Of a DNA stretch of 36,456 nucleotides, positions 18,110 to 25,324 are shown in pieces. Under the pieces are notes generated by a model. That model was not told the DNA's origin. It made no database searches and was given only the letters and a program-made list of their open reading frames with translations. The DNA comes from Nitrospirota bacterium. GTDB taxonomy: Bacteria > Nitrospirota > Thermodesulfovibrionia > Thermodesulfovibrionales > UBA6898. Every line of letters starts with the position of its first letter. Positions within the stretch are counted from its first letter, which is position 1. The position numbers and the translations under genes are program-made. The stretch is taken from positions 1-36,456 of the forward strand of contig SCQH01000023.1 of assembly GCA_004321925.1 (NCBI GenBank). Reading direction: 5' to 3'.

Positions 18110-18458
18110 CCGCGGCCGGTCTGTTCATAACCATAAGGCAGCTGCAGGCATAATCGTTTTCGTCTGATTACTACAGAGACCTTTTCGAAGGTCCGGCAGG
18201 TTACTAAGGAGTTCATTAGAAAAGCCTCACAATTAGTCATTCCGGCTTGTCCGGAATCCTTCTGAAAACAAAGATAGATTCCGGACAAGCCGGAATGACA
18301 GAATGACTGGGAATGTGTCTTTACTTACGATTTTATTAGTATCTATATGGTTAATTCACAGGTTCTTCAAAATGTTCTGTTCTAATAGAAATATGAAAAG
18401 AGAACCCGATCTGACTGATCACAGAAACCTGAACCATTCCAGAAGAGAGGACACTATT
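18110..18458. other. Long intergenic region upstream of the FecR gene
   Basis: This 349-base gap holds a perfect inverted repeat (18236-18299, listed separately). After the repeat the sequence turns AT-rich. An open frame runs through from 18303 into the FecR gene, but the region before 18459 lacks coding character and a ribosome-binding site. The FecR promoter presumably lies here; no -35/-10 pair was convincing. Nothing recognisable was seen in 18110-18235. Confidence 0.6.
18236..18299. repeat. Dispersed inverted-repeat element, copy 1
   Basis: Two perfect 23-base arms (18236-18258 and 18277-18299) flank an 18-base loop. Each arm starts or ends in GTCATTCCGG and contains a smaller palindrome, TCCGG-CTTGT-CCGGA. 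The reverse complement of the loop contains ATCTATCTTTGTTTTC, which recurs in the element at 36342-36448. It could fold into a strong cruciform or RNA hairpin. It resembles REP/MITE-type dispersed repeats. Confidence 0.85.
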
Positions 18459-20225
18459 ATGAAGAGATTGAGACCCCTGATGTTCGCGCTTGTAATGTTT
18501 CTTCTTCCCTCCGTTGTTGCTGCAGCCGACCTCGGTATGCTGCGCGTCAGCCTGCTTGAGGGCGAGGTGCTGTTCAGCAATGAAGACACCGGAGACTGGG
18601 TACCGGCTTCGGTGAACATGCCCCTTAGGGAAGGGGACAGGCTCTGGGTGCCGGAACGCGGGCGGCTCGAGATCATGTCCCATGACGGCTCAAGCCTCCG
18701 TCTTGACGAGAGATCGTCCCTCGAAGTGTTGACCGTTCAGCAGAATTCGGTTCAGTTCTACCTCAATGAGGGGTATATCTATATGAACTTTACCGGCGGC
18801 TCGGGCAGTGTTGTCCAGCTCGATACACCGGCAACCTCGGTCAGGACCTATGAAAGGTCGACCTTTATAGTAGAGGTCCAGAGCGATGCCGATACCAGGA
18901 TAGCTGTCTTTAAGGGTTCTGTTTATGCCGAGTCCAGGTCAGGCAGGACCAGGGTTGCCGGCGGCAAGGCCCTTCGCGTCGAAGGCGACAACACCTATGC
19001 AAACCTGACGCCTCTTCCCCCTGTGGATGCATGGGAGCGCTGGAACAGGGACCGTGACAGCAAGGTCTATGACCGGAGATACAGTTCGCGGTACCTCCCT
19101 GAAGAGCTTGAAAGCTACTCCTTCGATTTTGACGATAACGGCAAATGGATCTTTTCGAGCGAATATGGTTATGTATGGACACCGACCGCCCATGTGCCGG
19201 CCGGCTGGGCGCCTTACCGCAACGGCAGATGGATCCGGGCGGGCAGCGACTATGTCTGGGTGGGGTATGAGCCCTGGGGCTGGGTGCCCTATCATTACGG
19301 CAGATGGGCTTCGATAGGTTCCTACGGCTGGTGCTGGGTCCCGCCTGCGAGAGGTTCTGTCCTTTGGGGTCCGGGATATGTGGGATGGGTACATGAGTCT
19401 TCTTATGTGGCCTGGGTCCCGCTGGCACCGGGCGAAGTTTATTATGGATATGGCGATTACGGCCCCAACAGCATCAATATAGGCATCAGCTTCAACTTCG
19501 GGAACGTAAGGCCGAGATACCGCAATGCCTTTGTCCGTAACGGGTATACCGCAGTCCATCATGACAACTTCATCAGGGGAAGGCATGTGGACCTGCAGAT
19601 CAGGGATAATCCCTTTTCCCGTGAGCATGCGATATTCGGAAGGCCGCAGGTATCCCCGGAAAGGATGGTATCACGGCCGGTCGTGAGAGAAACAGCTCCC
19701 TTCAGACAGCCTCCGCAGCCGATCCGGGATGTCAGGGTAAAAGAATTGAAAAGCGTACGGCCGTTCGTGCGCGAGCAGAACCGGTCTGTTTTTAAGCCTG
19801 AGATCGCACCGAAGACCATGCCGGTGAAGATCATCAAAGAGAAGGCCACGCTGGATCCGCTGAGATCGGAAGACCTCATCCGGAGCAGGGCCATCCGGTC
19901 AAGAGAAACGATACAGAGACCGGGGACCGATGAAATAAAGGGCAGCGGCAAACCCTTTATACGCCAACAGCCGCAGGTAAAACAGCGCCCGTCCGCCCCG
20001 CTGATAGAAAGAAAGGCGCCTGTCGAGAAGCAGTCCGGGGTCGATGAGACGAAAGGCAGCGTCAAGCCGGTGACAAAACAGCCGGCACCGGTAAGGCAGC
20101 TTCCGGCCCCGGCCGATAGAAAGAGTTCTGTCGGGAAGCAGATCGAACAGAAGACAGAAAAACCCTCCCCGCAGGATTCAGAAAAGCGTGAAAAGGGCGG
20201 GTCATCCCCCGAAAGGGCGAGATAA
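18459..20225 (+). CDS. FecR-domain protein with DUF6600-like Trp/Tyr-rich region
   Basis: The start is set at the ATG at 18459, giving 588 residues. AGAGAGG lies just upstream, and a signal peptide follows (MKRLRPLMFALVMFLLPSVVAAA). A FecR domain comes next, with LREGDRLWV, GSSLRLDERSSLEVL and TPATSVRTYERSTFIVEV. The middle region is rich in Trp, Tyr and Gly (GYVWTPTAHVPAGWAPYRNG, WVPYHYGRW) and matches the DUF6600-type segment found behind FecR domains. The last ~180 residues are basic, Pro/Gln-rich and probably disordered. They include two imperfect ~33-residue repeats beginning DEIKGSGKP and DETKGSVKP. It should be periplasmic or envelope-exposed. Its substrate is unknown; iron signalling should not be assumed because no FecA or FecI partner is present. 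Confidence 0.85.
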   Translation: MKRLRPLMFALVMFLLPSVVAAADLGMLRVSLLEGEVLFSNEDTGDWVPASVNMPLREGDRLWVPERGRLEIMSHDGSSLRLDERSSLEVLTVQQNSVQFYLNEGYIYMNFTGGSGSVVQLDTPATSVRTYERSTFIVEVQSDADTRIAVFKGSVYAESRSGRTRVAGGKALRVEGDNTYANLTPLPPVDAWERWNRDRDSKVYDRRYSSRYLPEELESYSFDFDDNGKWIFSSEYGYVWTPTAHVPAGWAPYRNGRWIRAGSDYVWVGYEPWGWVPYHYGRWASIGSYGWCWVPPARGSVLWGPGYVGWVHESSYVAWVPLAPGEVYYGYGDYGPNSINIGISFNFGNVRPRYRNAFVRNGYTAVHHDNFIRGRHVDLQIRDNPFSREHAIFGRPQVSPERMVSRPVVRETAPFRQPPQPIRDVRVKELKSVRPFVREQNRSVFKPEIAPKTMPVKIIKEKATLDPLRSEDLIRSRAIRSRETIQRPGTDEIKGSGKPFIRQQPQVKQRPSAPLIERKAPVEKQSGVDETKGSVKPVTKQPAPVRQLPAPADRKSSVGKQIEQKTEKPSPQDSEKREKGGSSPERAR

Positions 20226-20228
20226 CGG

Positions 20229-21413
20229 TTATTTCCGTTTTATGATGGGTTTTACGGCGGCATCTCTCTGTGAGCGTTCCATAACGTTACGAAGAGGGAT
20301 GCCGCTTTTTTCTGCTATCTTTTTGCAGTCCTCATATTCCGGGGAGGACTTGCGGATGGCGCCGTAACGGGAGGTCTTGACCCTGACCGGCCCATGTTCT
20401 GTCCGGACTTCCCTGATCTCCCGCTCCATCAATATCCGTGACGCCGCGTAGTATCTTACCCCGATGCTGGTCGTCTCACTCAGGATGATCCCGGTCATCC
20501 TGGTCACGTCCTCCTGAGTGCAGAGAACGCTCAGTTTGACCGCAGGCCGCATCTTTTTCATCATGATCTGTGTGAGCCAGACATCGAGGGCGCCTGCCCG
20601 GAAAAGCTGTTCAGTGACATACTCGCAGAGCTGCGGGTTCATGTCATCTATGTTCGTCTCAATAACGGTGACCCTGTCGGCGGGAGCCGCCTGTTCTGCA
20701 GCACCGATCATGATCCGAAGGACATTCGGCATCGACTCAGGGTCTTTTCCTCCTGCACCGGTACCGATGGTCTCGGGGACGAACGGGGGCAGGCCGCCGA
20801 ACCCGCGAGCAAGTGTTTTGATAAGTGCCGCACCGGTCGGGGTGGTCATCTCGAACGTTCCGTTGTCAGCATAAACAGGGACTCCCTTAAGCAGTTCCGT
20901 CGTTGCCGGCGCAGGCACCGGGAGGGTCCCATGACAGGTCTTCACCCTGCCTCCGCCGAGATTTATCGGGGAGGCATAGACCGCTTCAATACCGAGCAGG
21001 TCAAGACCCAGCAGTGTCCCGAAGATATCAATAAAGCAGTCAACAGCGCCGAGCTCATGGAGGTGGATGGAGTTGAACGCTTCTCCGTGGACCCTGGCCT
21101 CTGCCTCAAAGAGGGCCCTGAACACGGCAAGCCCCTGCCGTGTTATCGCAGGGGGCAGGCCAGAGGCCCGGATGATCTTTTCAACGTCCTTCCATTTCCG
21201 CTGCACAGCAGCACCATTGGTGATATGGACATCGACCTTTGTGGCAGCGATACCGGCCCGCTTCACTTTTATTGCCGAGAGGGTATACCCCTTCAATTTC
21301 AGCTTCTTGAGCCGGCGGCCGAGCTCTTCAATCGGGACCCCGGCATCGACAAGTGCCCCCAGGCACATATCCCCGCTGATCCCTGAAAAGCAGTCAAAAT
21401 AGGCTGTCCTCAT
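20229..21413 (-). CDS. larC: LarC-type nickel pincer cofactor biosynthesis protein
   Basis: This protein has 394 residues starting MRTAYFDCFSGISGDMCLGAL, the hallmark N-terminus of the LarC/DUF111 family. Other family features are IHLHELGAVDCFID, NLGGGRVKTCHGTLPVPAPA and VIETNIDDMNPQ. LarC inserts nickel into the pyridinium bis-thiocarboxylate mononucleotide in a CTP-dependent reaction, completing the cofactor of lactate racemase-type enzymes. The frame is continuous; there is no LarC1/LarC2 frameshift as in Lactobacillus. The start at 21413 is chosen from family homology; upstream frame extension to 21638 runs into mobBA and lacks family sequence. No Shine-Dalgarno is seen, but TATAAA lies 12 bases upstream. 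No larA, larB or larE is in the window. It is convergent with the FecR gene, with stops three bases apart. Confidence 0.92.
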   Translation of the reverse strand: MRTAYFDCFSGISGDMCLGALVDAGVPIEELGRRLKKLKLKGYTLSAIKVKRAGIAATKVDVHITNGAAVQRKWKDVEKIIRASGLPPAITRQGLAVFRALFEAEARVHGEAFNSIHLHELGAVDCFIDIFGTLLGLDLLGIEAVYASPINLGGGRVKTCHGTLPVPAPATTELLKGVPVYADNGTFEMTTPTGAALIKTLARGFGGLPPFVPETIGTGAGGKDPESMPNVLRIMIGAAEQAAPADRVTVIETNIDDMNPQLCEYVTEQLFRAGALDVWLTQIMMKKMRPAVKLSVLCTQEDVTRMTGIILSETTSIGVRYYAASRILMEREIREVRTEHGPVRVKTSRYGAIRKSSPEYEDCKKIAEKSGIPLRNVMERSQRDAAVKPIIKRK

Positions 21414-21425
21414 ATCAATTAGTAT

Positions 21426-21431
21426 TTTATA
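21426..21431 (-). promoter_or_regulatory. Candidate -10 of larC
   Basis: TATAAA, read on the minus strand, ends 12 bases before the larC ATG. No good -35 is visible. With no Shine-Dalgarno before the ATG, a very short or absent leader is likely. Confidence 0.35.
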
Positions 21432-21468
21432 GGAGAAGCCCCGGAAAAGGAAGTCCGCCTCTGCTGCT

Positions 21469-21497
21469 TTGCAGAAGGCAGGCGTATTCTGTATCAT
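21469..21497 (+). promoter_or_regulatory. Candidate promoter of mobBA
   Basis: TTGCAG (21469-21474), a 17-base spacer and TATCAT (21492-21497) end seven bases before the ATG, so the predicted transcript would start at or next to the start codon. This element and the larC -10 share a 91-base divergent gap. Confidence 0.45.
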
Positions 21498-21504
21498 GTA
21501 AGGT

Positions 21505-22560
21505 ATGACACCGGCGTGTATTATCGGGCTGAGCGGGCATTCGGGCTCAGGCAAAACGACCCTTATCGAAAAGGTACTGCCTTTGCTGAAAAGGGAAGGG
21601 CTCTCTGTCGGGGTCCTGAAGCATACCTCCCACCACATCCTCTCCCTCGATCAGGAGGGTAAGGATACTGACCGGTTCTACCGGGCGGGAGCTGAGGTTG
21701 TGGCGGCACAGGACACAACGCAGATCTTTTCACGGTCGGCCGATCAGGAGGGGGACCTCCTGCATGCCCTTGGCGTCTTCCCCTGCGGGCTCGATCTGGT
21801 CATTGTCGAAGGCCATAAGGGCAGCAATATCCCGAAGGCATGGTTCGAATCAAAAGCACCTCAACCGGATGCTCATCAGAATACGGAATATAAAACGGTC
21901 ATCTGCCGTGACGACCCGGGGCATGTTGAAAAAATTCTGGAGTTCATAAGGAAAGAACTGGAAGCACAGTTTCAGAGAAGGCCGGTCTTTGCGGGTCTGC
22001 TGATCGGGGGGAAGAGCAGCCGGATGGGCAGGCCGAAGACCCTGCTTGAGATCAGCGGGACGACCCTTGTTGAGCGTACTGCAGGCATTCTCGCCGGCGT
22101 GGCGCCGCGCCTGCTGCTTCTGGGCTCGGCTGAACTGCCCGGGTCATTGCTCCCGGCAGACCGTCTTCCGGATGCAGACGATTCACGGGGACCCCTTTCG
22201 GGCATGCTCAGCGCCTTCAGGTGGGCCCCCCAAAGCACCTGGCTGATATCCTCGGTCGATATGCCTCTGATGCGCCGGGAGGCCTGGGAATGGCTGCTGG
22301 CCCAGAGAAGGCCGGGGGCCTGGGCTGTCATGCCGCAGCGGGAGGGCTCCGAAAAAGTGGAGGTGACCGGCGCCTGCTATGAACCGATGATATTCGGATA
22401 TGCAGAATCCCTGGCTCAGAAGGGGATCGCACGGCTCCATGCCATGGCCTCGCATCCGAAGGTCCTCAAGCCAGTGGTCCCGAAGCATCTCGCAGATGCC
22501 TGGGGGAACGTCAACACCCCCGACGAATGGGAACGGATCCTCTCAGCAGCCGGTCAGTGA
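21505..22560 (+). CDS. MobB-MobA fusion, molybdenum cofactor guanylyl transfer
   Basis: A single 351-residue protein joins two functions. Residues 1-~150 are MobB, the GTP-binding adapter: P-loop GHSGSGKTTL, then LKHTSHHILSLDQEGKDTDR and FYRAGAEVV. Residues ~158-351 are MobA, which adds GMP from GTP to Mo-molybdopterin: GLLIGGKSSRMGRPKTLLEI, GPLSGMLSAF and the metal-site SSVDMPLM. The product, MGD, serves DMSO-reductase-family enzymes, nearly all of which are respiratory or redox enzymes. This fits an organism whose cytochromes and TorD-type chaperone lie nearby. The stop overlaps the convergent cytochrome gene by seven bases. There is no Shine-Dalgarno of normal spacing. Confidence 0.92.
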   Translation: MTPACIIGLSGHSGSGKTTLIEKVLPLLKREGLSVGVLKHTSHHILSLDQEGKDTDRFYRAGAEVVAAQDTTQIFSRSADQEGDLLHALGVFPCGLDLVIVEGHKGSNIPKAWFESKAPQPDAHQNTEYKTVICRDDPGHVEKILEFIRKELEAQFQRRPVFAGLLIGGKSSRMGRPKTLLEISGTTLVERTAGILAGVAPRLLLLGSAELPGSLLPADRLPDADDSRGPLSGMLSAFRWAPQSTWLISSVDMPLMRREAWEWLLAQRRPGAWAVMPQREGSEKVEVTGACYEPMIFGYAESLAQKGIARLHAMASHPKVLKPVVPKHLADAWGNVNTPDEWERILSAAGQ

Positions 22561-24380
22561 GTAAACGCTCCTTTTTTGTGATCAGCCTGCAGTTTCCTGT
22601 AAAGGTCCCGGTCCCTGACCGCAGGGAGGGCAAAGTCTCCCGGTAAGCTCCATTTGTCCCTGAAGGGCAAAAGCTCCGGAGGAACAGAAGTGCCGTCAGC
22701 GCCTTTAAAATCGGTCACCCGCAGGCCCTTCCGGTCGGCGATTATGCTGTACTCGCCATCCTCCAGGTTCTTATACGAACCGCCCTCGAATTTTACGACG
22801 ATCTTCTGCGCCTCTGATGCATGGCAGTCGTCACAGTCCCTGGACTTCCCGGTCGCGTGGGCAATGCGGTCGAGGTTCAGCCAGACCATGGTGTTGCGGT
22901 CCTTGTCGTCGAGGTCCCTGACCAGCCCGGTTATGGCATAGGAGTCGTTCGAGAAATAACGCCGGTCGATCGCGGCCTCCGGTCGGTTCCTGAAGATGAG
23001 CTGTTTCGACAGTTTGACCTCCTCAGGTTTCACATTCCCCGACGTATGCGGGACCGGATGCACCGGTATCCATATGCCTTTTGGGTTCTTTATCAGCAGC
23101 GGCCTGATCGCTTCCACCTGGTAGTCCTGTATCCTTGTGAGCGGGTTCTCAGCCCCGGCAGGGCCGACCGCTGACCAGAAATTAAAGGCATAGCCGCCGA
23201 TCAGCCGGGTATGACATGCCGCGCAGTCGACGTTCCGGTGAGGTCCTGCCGCGTGTGTTCTGACCACCTGCGCATGGCATTTGTCACAGCTGACGTCCCG
23301 CCTCAGGTCAGCATGGGCCTTTGTCTGCCTGTTGGGCTCATGGCAGTCAACACATTCGATGTTGTTTTTCATGTGAACGTCCTGCTGCCGGTTCAGGATC
23401 TCTTTGCCGTTATGTCCGGCCTGGGTAAATTCAGCCCTGAGGTATCCGTCCCCCCGTCTCCGCTCCAGCGGGCCGGCATGACAGATAAAGGCCTTTCCGC
23501 CGCCATAGCAGGAAAAGGACGAGGGTTTTTTGACGAAGGTATGGGCGATGCTCTGCTCATTTCCCGCTTTCTTTCTGGTGTCGAGATGGCAGTCGAGGCA
23601 TCCGACATGGCATTTATTGCAGGTCCTCTGGGTGTTATGTGACATCTTTTCAGAAAGACGGGCCGTTGAATGTTCATTATAATAATTCATGTTCTCGGTG
23701 GTGAAATTGTCCTGGCCGGGCCTGGTGAGCTGCCCGGTCCAGAGACCGCAGCTCTGCGGTCCTGCCGGCCCGGTCCAGGCCCTGTACTGGCTCTGGGTGT
23801 GGGCCCCTGCTGCACCGCCCATCGGGCTTTTCAGAAAGCTCTGCACGATGTCCGTATGGCACTTCCCGCAGGTCTGTTCCGCAATAACAGGGTTGAAGGC
23901 GAAGGTCAGGGGATTTTTGTCCTGCAGGAGGAGCAGGTTGTAAGCGGGATTGTCCCTGAGCCGTCCGTCGGCCTGTACCTTAGGAAGCAGGTGGGTCGAC
24001 CGGTTTGTGCCTTCCGGTCTCAGCTCCTTCCAGGCTTCGCGGTCCTTGGCGGGCATGCTGTTTCTGTTTATGACATTGAACTTTGGGTCGGACAGGCGGG
24101 CAGATACGACGCCCTGGTGTGCTTCATCCTTCAGCGCTGCCCGGGGATTGCCGAGATGACAGTCCGTGCATGCCGCCTGCATCCGCGTCTGCTGCCTGAC
24201 CGCTTCCTCGGTCAGGTAGAACTGCGGCGCCCCTTGTTCGGATATCCTTGCCCTGTCCCCGTGGCAGAGGACGCAACTGTCCCCGCCTGAGGAGGCAGGG
24301 GCTGCGAAGACTGCAAGGACAGACAAGACCAGCAGAGAAATGTGTCTGACACCTGATACTGCCCGACCGTTCTTCTTCAT
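22554..24380 (-). CDS. Exported nonahaem c-type cytochrome with an extra C-x8-CH motif
   Basis: The 608-residue protein starts at an ATG with GGAGGAG upstream and has an N-terminal export signal (~1-31). Nine CxxCH haem sites start at Cys36, 71, 171, 254, 261, 343, 365, 386 and 516. A tenth possible site, Cys291...Cys300-His301 (CYGGGKAFICH), has eight residues between the cysteines instead of two. It is followed by AGPLERRRGDGY. A 118-residue haem-free stretch separates the ninth-last and last haem regions (~391-515). The protein is probably periplasmic or outer-surface. I recognise it as a multihaem cytochrome of a family found in metal- and metalloid-reducing bacteria but cannot name it. 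No partner gene adjoins it; neighbours are MobBA (convergent) and a divergent zinc-ribbon gene. Confidence 0.9.
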   Translation of the reverse strand: MKKNGRAVSGVRHISLLVLSVLAVFAAPASSGGDSCVLCHGDRARISEQGAPQFYLTEEAVRQQTRMQAACTDCHLGNPRAALKDEAHQGVVSARLSDPKFNVINRNSMPAKDREAWKELRPEGTNRSTHLLPKVQADGRLRDNPAYNLLLLQDKNPLTFAFNPVIAEQTCGKCHTDIVQSFLKSPMGGAAGAHTQSQYRAWTGPAGPQSCGLWTGQLTRPGQDNFTTENMNYYNEHSTARLSEKMSHNTQRTCNKCHVGCLDCHLDTRKKAGNEQSIAHTFVKKPSSFSCYGGGKAFICHAGPLERRRGDGYLRAEFTQAGHNGKEILNRQQDVHMKNNIECVDCHEPNRQTKAHADLRRDVSCDKCHAQVVRTHAAGPHRNVDCAACHTRLIGGYAFNFWSAVGPAGAENPLTRIQDYQVEAIRPLLIKNPKGIWIPVHPVPHTSGNVKPEEVKLSKQLIFRNRPEAAIDRRYFSNDSYAITGLVRDLDDKDRNTMVWLNLDRIAHATGKSRDCDDCHASEAQKIVVKFEGGSYKNLEDGEYSIIADRKGLRVTDFKGADGTSVPPELLPFRDKWSLPGDFALPAVRDRDLYRKLQADHKKGAFTH

Positions 24381-24486
24381 CTGCTCCTCCCCGGATGCAT
24401 TATTCAATAACTGAGCTCCATATTTGATTATACCGCGATATGCCTGTTTTTGAGCGCTTTTTTGAGGTCCCCGGAATATGATTATT

Positions 24487-24516
24487 ATCATAGAAATAGA
24501 TCTATATTCTGGTAAA
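24487..24516 (-). promoter_or_regulatory. Candidate promoter of the nonahaem cytochrome gene
   Basis: On the minus strand, TTTACC (24511-24516), an 18-base spacer and TATGAT (24487-24492) would give a leader of about 100 bases before the ATG at 24380. The element lies immediately beside the divergent -10 at 24518-24523. Confidence 0.5.
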
Positions 24517-24517
24517 C

Positions 24518-24523
24518 TATAAT
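24518..24523 (+). promoter_or_regulatory. Consensus -10 before the zinc-ribbon gene
   Basis: A perfect TATAAT ends only four bases before the ATG at 24528. There is no Shine-Dalgarno, so either the transcript is leaderless or this is a chance match. No clear -35 is seen. Confidence 0.4.
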
Positions 24524-24527
24524 TACC

Positions 24528-24779
24528 ATGTTAAAAGAAGGATGCCCAGGAAGCACAGAGATCAGGAGCCCTTATCCGCAGGACATCACCTGCTTCTGGT
24601 GCTCGGCAAACAACGAGATCTGGTCTGATGAGACCGAGACCCAATGCAAGGGCTGCGGGAAGAAGATCACGAGGGACCCGGCCCCGTCCTGCCTTGAATG
24701 GTGCCCTGCGGCGAAAGAATGTGTAGGGGCCGAGAAATATGAGAGATTCATGCAGGCGTGCAACAGACGAGATAAGTAA
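24528..24779 (+). CDS. Small cysteine-rich zinc-ribbon-like protein
   Basis: This 83-residue protein has nine cysteines. Two CxxC pairs, TCFWC (residues 21-25) and QCKGCGKK (~40-47), form a zinc-ribbon-like knuckle. A second cluster follows, CLEWCPAAKECVG, then EKYERFMQAC. The CxxC spacing supports one structural zinc; the LEWCPAAKECVG block is a recognisable motif of small uncharacterised proteins in anaerobes. It sits divergently from the nonahaem cytochrome, with 147 bases between starts, and ahead of a strong terminator. Function is unknown. A redox or regulatory role beside the cytochrome is only suggested by position. Confidence 0.7.
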   Translation: MLKEGCPGSTEIRSPYPQDITCFWCSANNEIWSDETETQCKGCGKKITRDPAPSCLEWCPAAKECVGAEKYERFMQACNRRDK

Positions 24780-24811
24780 AATATTTCCTGAGAGCTGTCA
24801 GTCCATAAAAA

Positions 24812-24835
24812 AAGCCCCTTCGGATGAAGGGGCTT
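24812..24835. terminator. Bidirectional intrinsic terminator
   Basis: Stem AAGCCCCTTC (24812-24821) and GAAGGGGCTT (24826-24835) encloses the loop GGAT. There is a T-run on the right (CTGTTTTTTG) and an A-run on the left, so it can end both the rightward zinc-ribbon transcript and the leftward cold-shock transcript. Confidence 0.92.
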
Positions 24836-24877
24836 CTGTTTTTTGCAAAGATCTAAGGACTTCTGAATAAGACCCTG

Positions 24878-25078
24878 TTAAGCCTTTGCCACCTTGACAG
24901 CCTTTGGACCCTTCGGGCCGTCTTCGACCTCAAAGGTGACTGCCTGGCCTTCTGCAAGGGTCTTAAAGCCGCTTGCTTCGATCTCGGAGTAATGTACGAA
25001 GACATCTCCTCCGTCTTCCTTGGTGATGAAACCAAATCCCTTGGCCTCGTTGAACCACTTCACGGTACCTTTCTGCAT
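24878..25078 (-). CDS. CspA-family cold-shock protein
   Basis: This 66-residue single-domain OB-fold protein has both RNA-binding motifs: RNP1-like KGFGFIT and RNP2-like VFVHYS. It opens [18 protein letters not shown] and ends [10 protein letters not shown]. It binds single-stranded RNA and DNA and melts RNA secondary structure. The start at 25078 is supported by AGGAGG nine bases upstream and by family length; the upstream in-frame extension is not homologous. The leader is long (~125 bases from the candidate promoter) and contains an intrinsic-terminator-like hairpin at 25126-25160. Long structured leaders are typical of regulated csp genes. Confidence 0.96.
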   Translation of the reverse strand: MQKGTVKWFNEAKGFGFITKEDGGDVFVHYSEIEASGFKTLAEGQAVTFEVEDGPKGPKAVKVAKA

Positions 25079-25125
25079 ACTGCTGTTCCTCCTGAATGAT
25101 ATTTTGAATATTTCAGAGTTTTGCA

Positions 25126-25160
25126 ATAAAAAAACCGCAAAGTCTAAAGTCTTTGCGGTT
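25126..25160 (-). terminator. Terminator-like hairpin within the csp leader
   Basis: On the minus strand the stem AACCGCAAAG / CTTTGCGGTT (25151-25160 with 25133-25142, 8-base loop) is followed by a T-run and ATTGC. It lies between the candidate csp promoter (25210-25239) and the csp ribosome-binding site. It could therefore be an attenuator or the 3' end of a short RNA. Confidence 0.7.
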
Positions 25161-25209
25161 GCATGGTAGAGCTGCATCGTATTACAAAAACTTCTGAAAC
25201 TTCACTTCT

Positions 25210-25239
25210 TTTATATCATACCCCCGGCGAAAAAAGCAA
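25210..25239 (-). promoter_or_regulatory. Candidate promoter of the cold-shock gene
   Basis: On the minus strand, TTGCTT (25234-25239), an 18-base spacer and TATAAA (25210-25215) predict a transcript start near 25203 and a leader of ~125 bases. An overlapping TATGAT is also present. Confidence 0.5.
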
Positions 25240-25310
25240 GATGTCCCTGCAAGGGGCCGGGACGCCATTGAGCAGGCCCGCAGGTGTTACGCCGGTCCCT
25301 TCATCTCCTG

Positions 25311-25316
25311 TATAAT
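25311..25316 (+). promoter_or_regulatory. Consensus -10 before the PBP1A gene
   Basis: TATAAT ends eight bases before the ATG at 25325. The best -35 is a weak TTACGC at 25287-25292, 18 bases away. There is no Shine-Dalgarno, so the transcript is probably leaderless or nearly so. Confidence 0.45.
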
Positions 25317-25324
25317 AGTTCATT

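Noticed and set aside
18303-18458. Upstream extension of the FecR reading frame
   Set aside because: No ribosome-binding site at the upstream ATG, and it would bury the signal peptide. The ATG at 18459 has AGAGAGG and begins a textbook signal sequence.
18939-19628. 229-codon minus-strand frame opposite the FecR protein
   Set aside because: Antisense to the Trp/Tyr-rich DUF6600-like region; codon bias of the real gene keeps it open.
20224-20239. Small hairpin AACGG/CCGTT between the convergent FecR and larC stops as a terminator
   Set aside because: The stem has only five pairs and a short T-run. Too weak to call, though it could contribute.
20229-21413. Programmed frameshift in larC
   Set aside because: The frame is continuous through both halves of the family, so no shift is needed.
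21414-21638. Upstream extension of larC
   Set aside because: It would overlap the divergent mobBA coding region. The family N-terminus MRTAYFDCFSG starts exactly at 21413.
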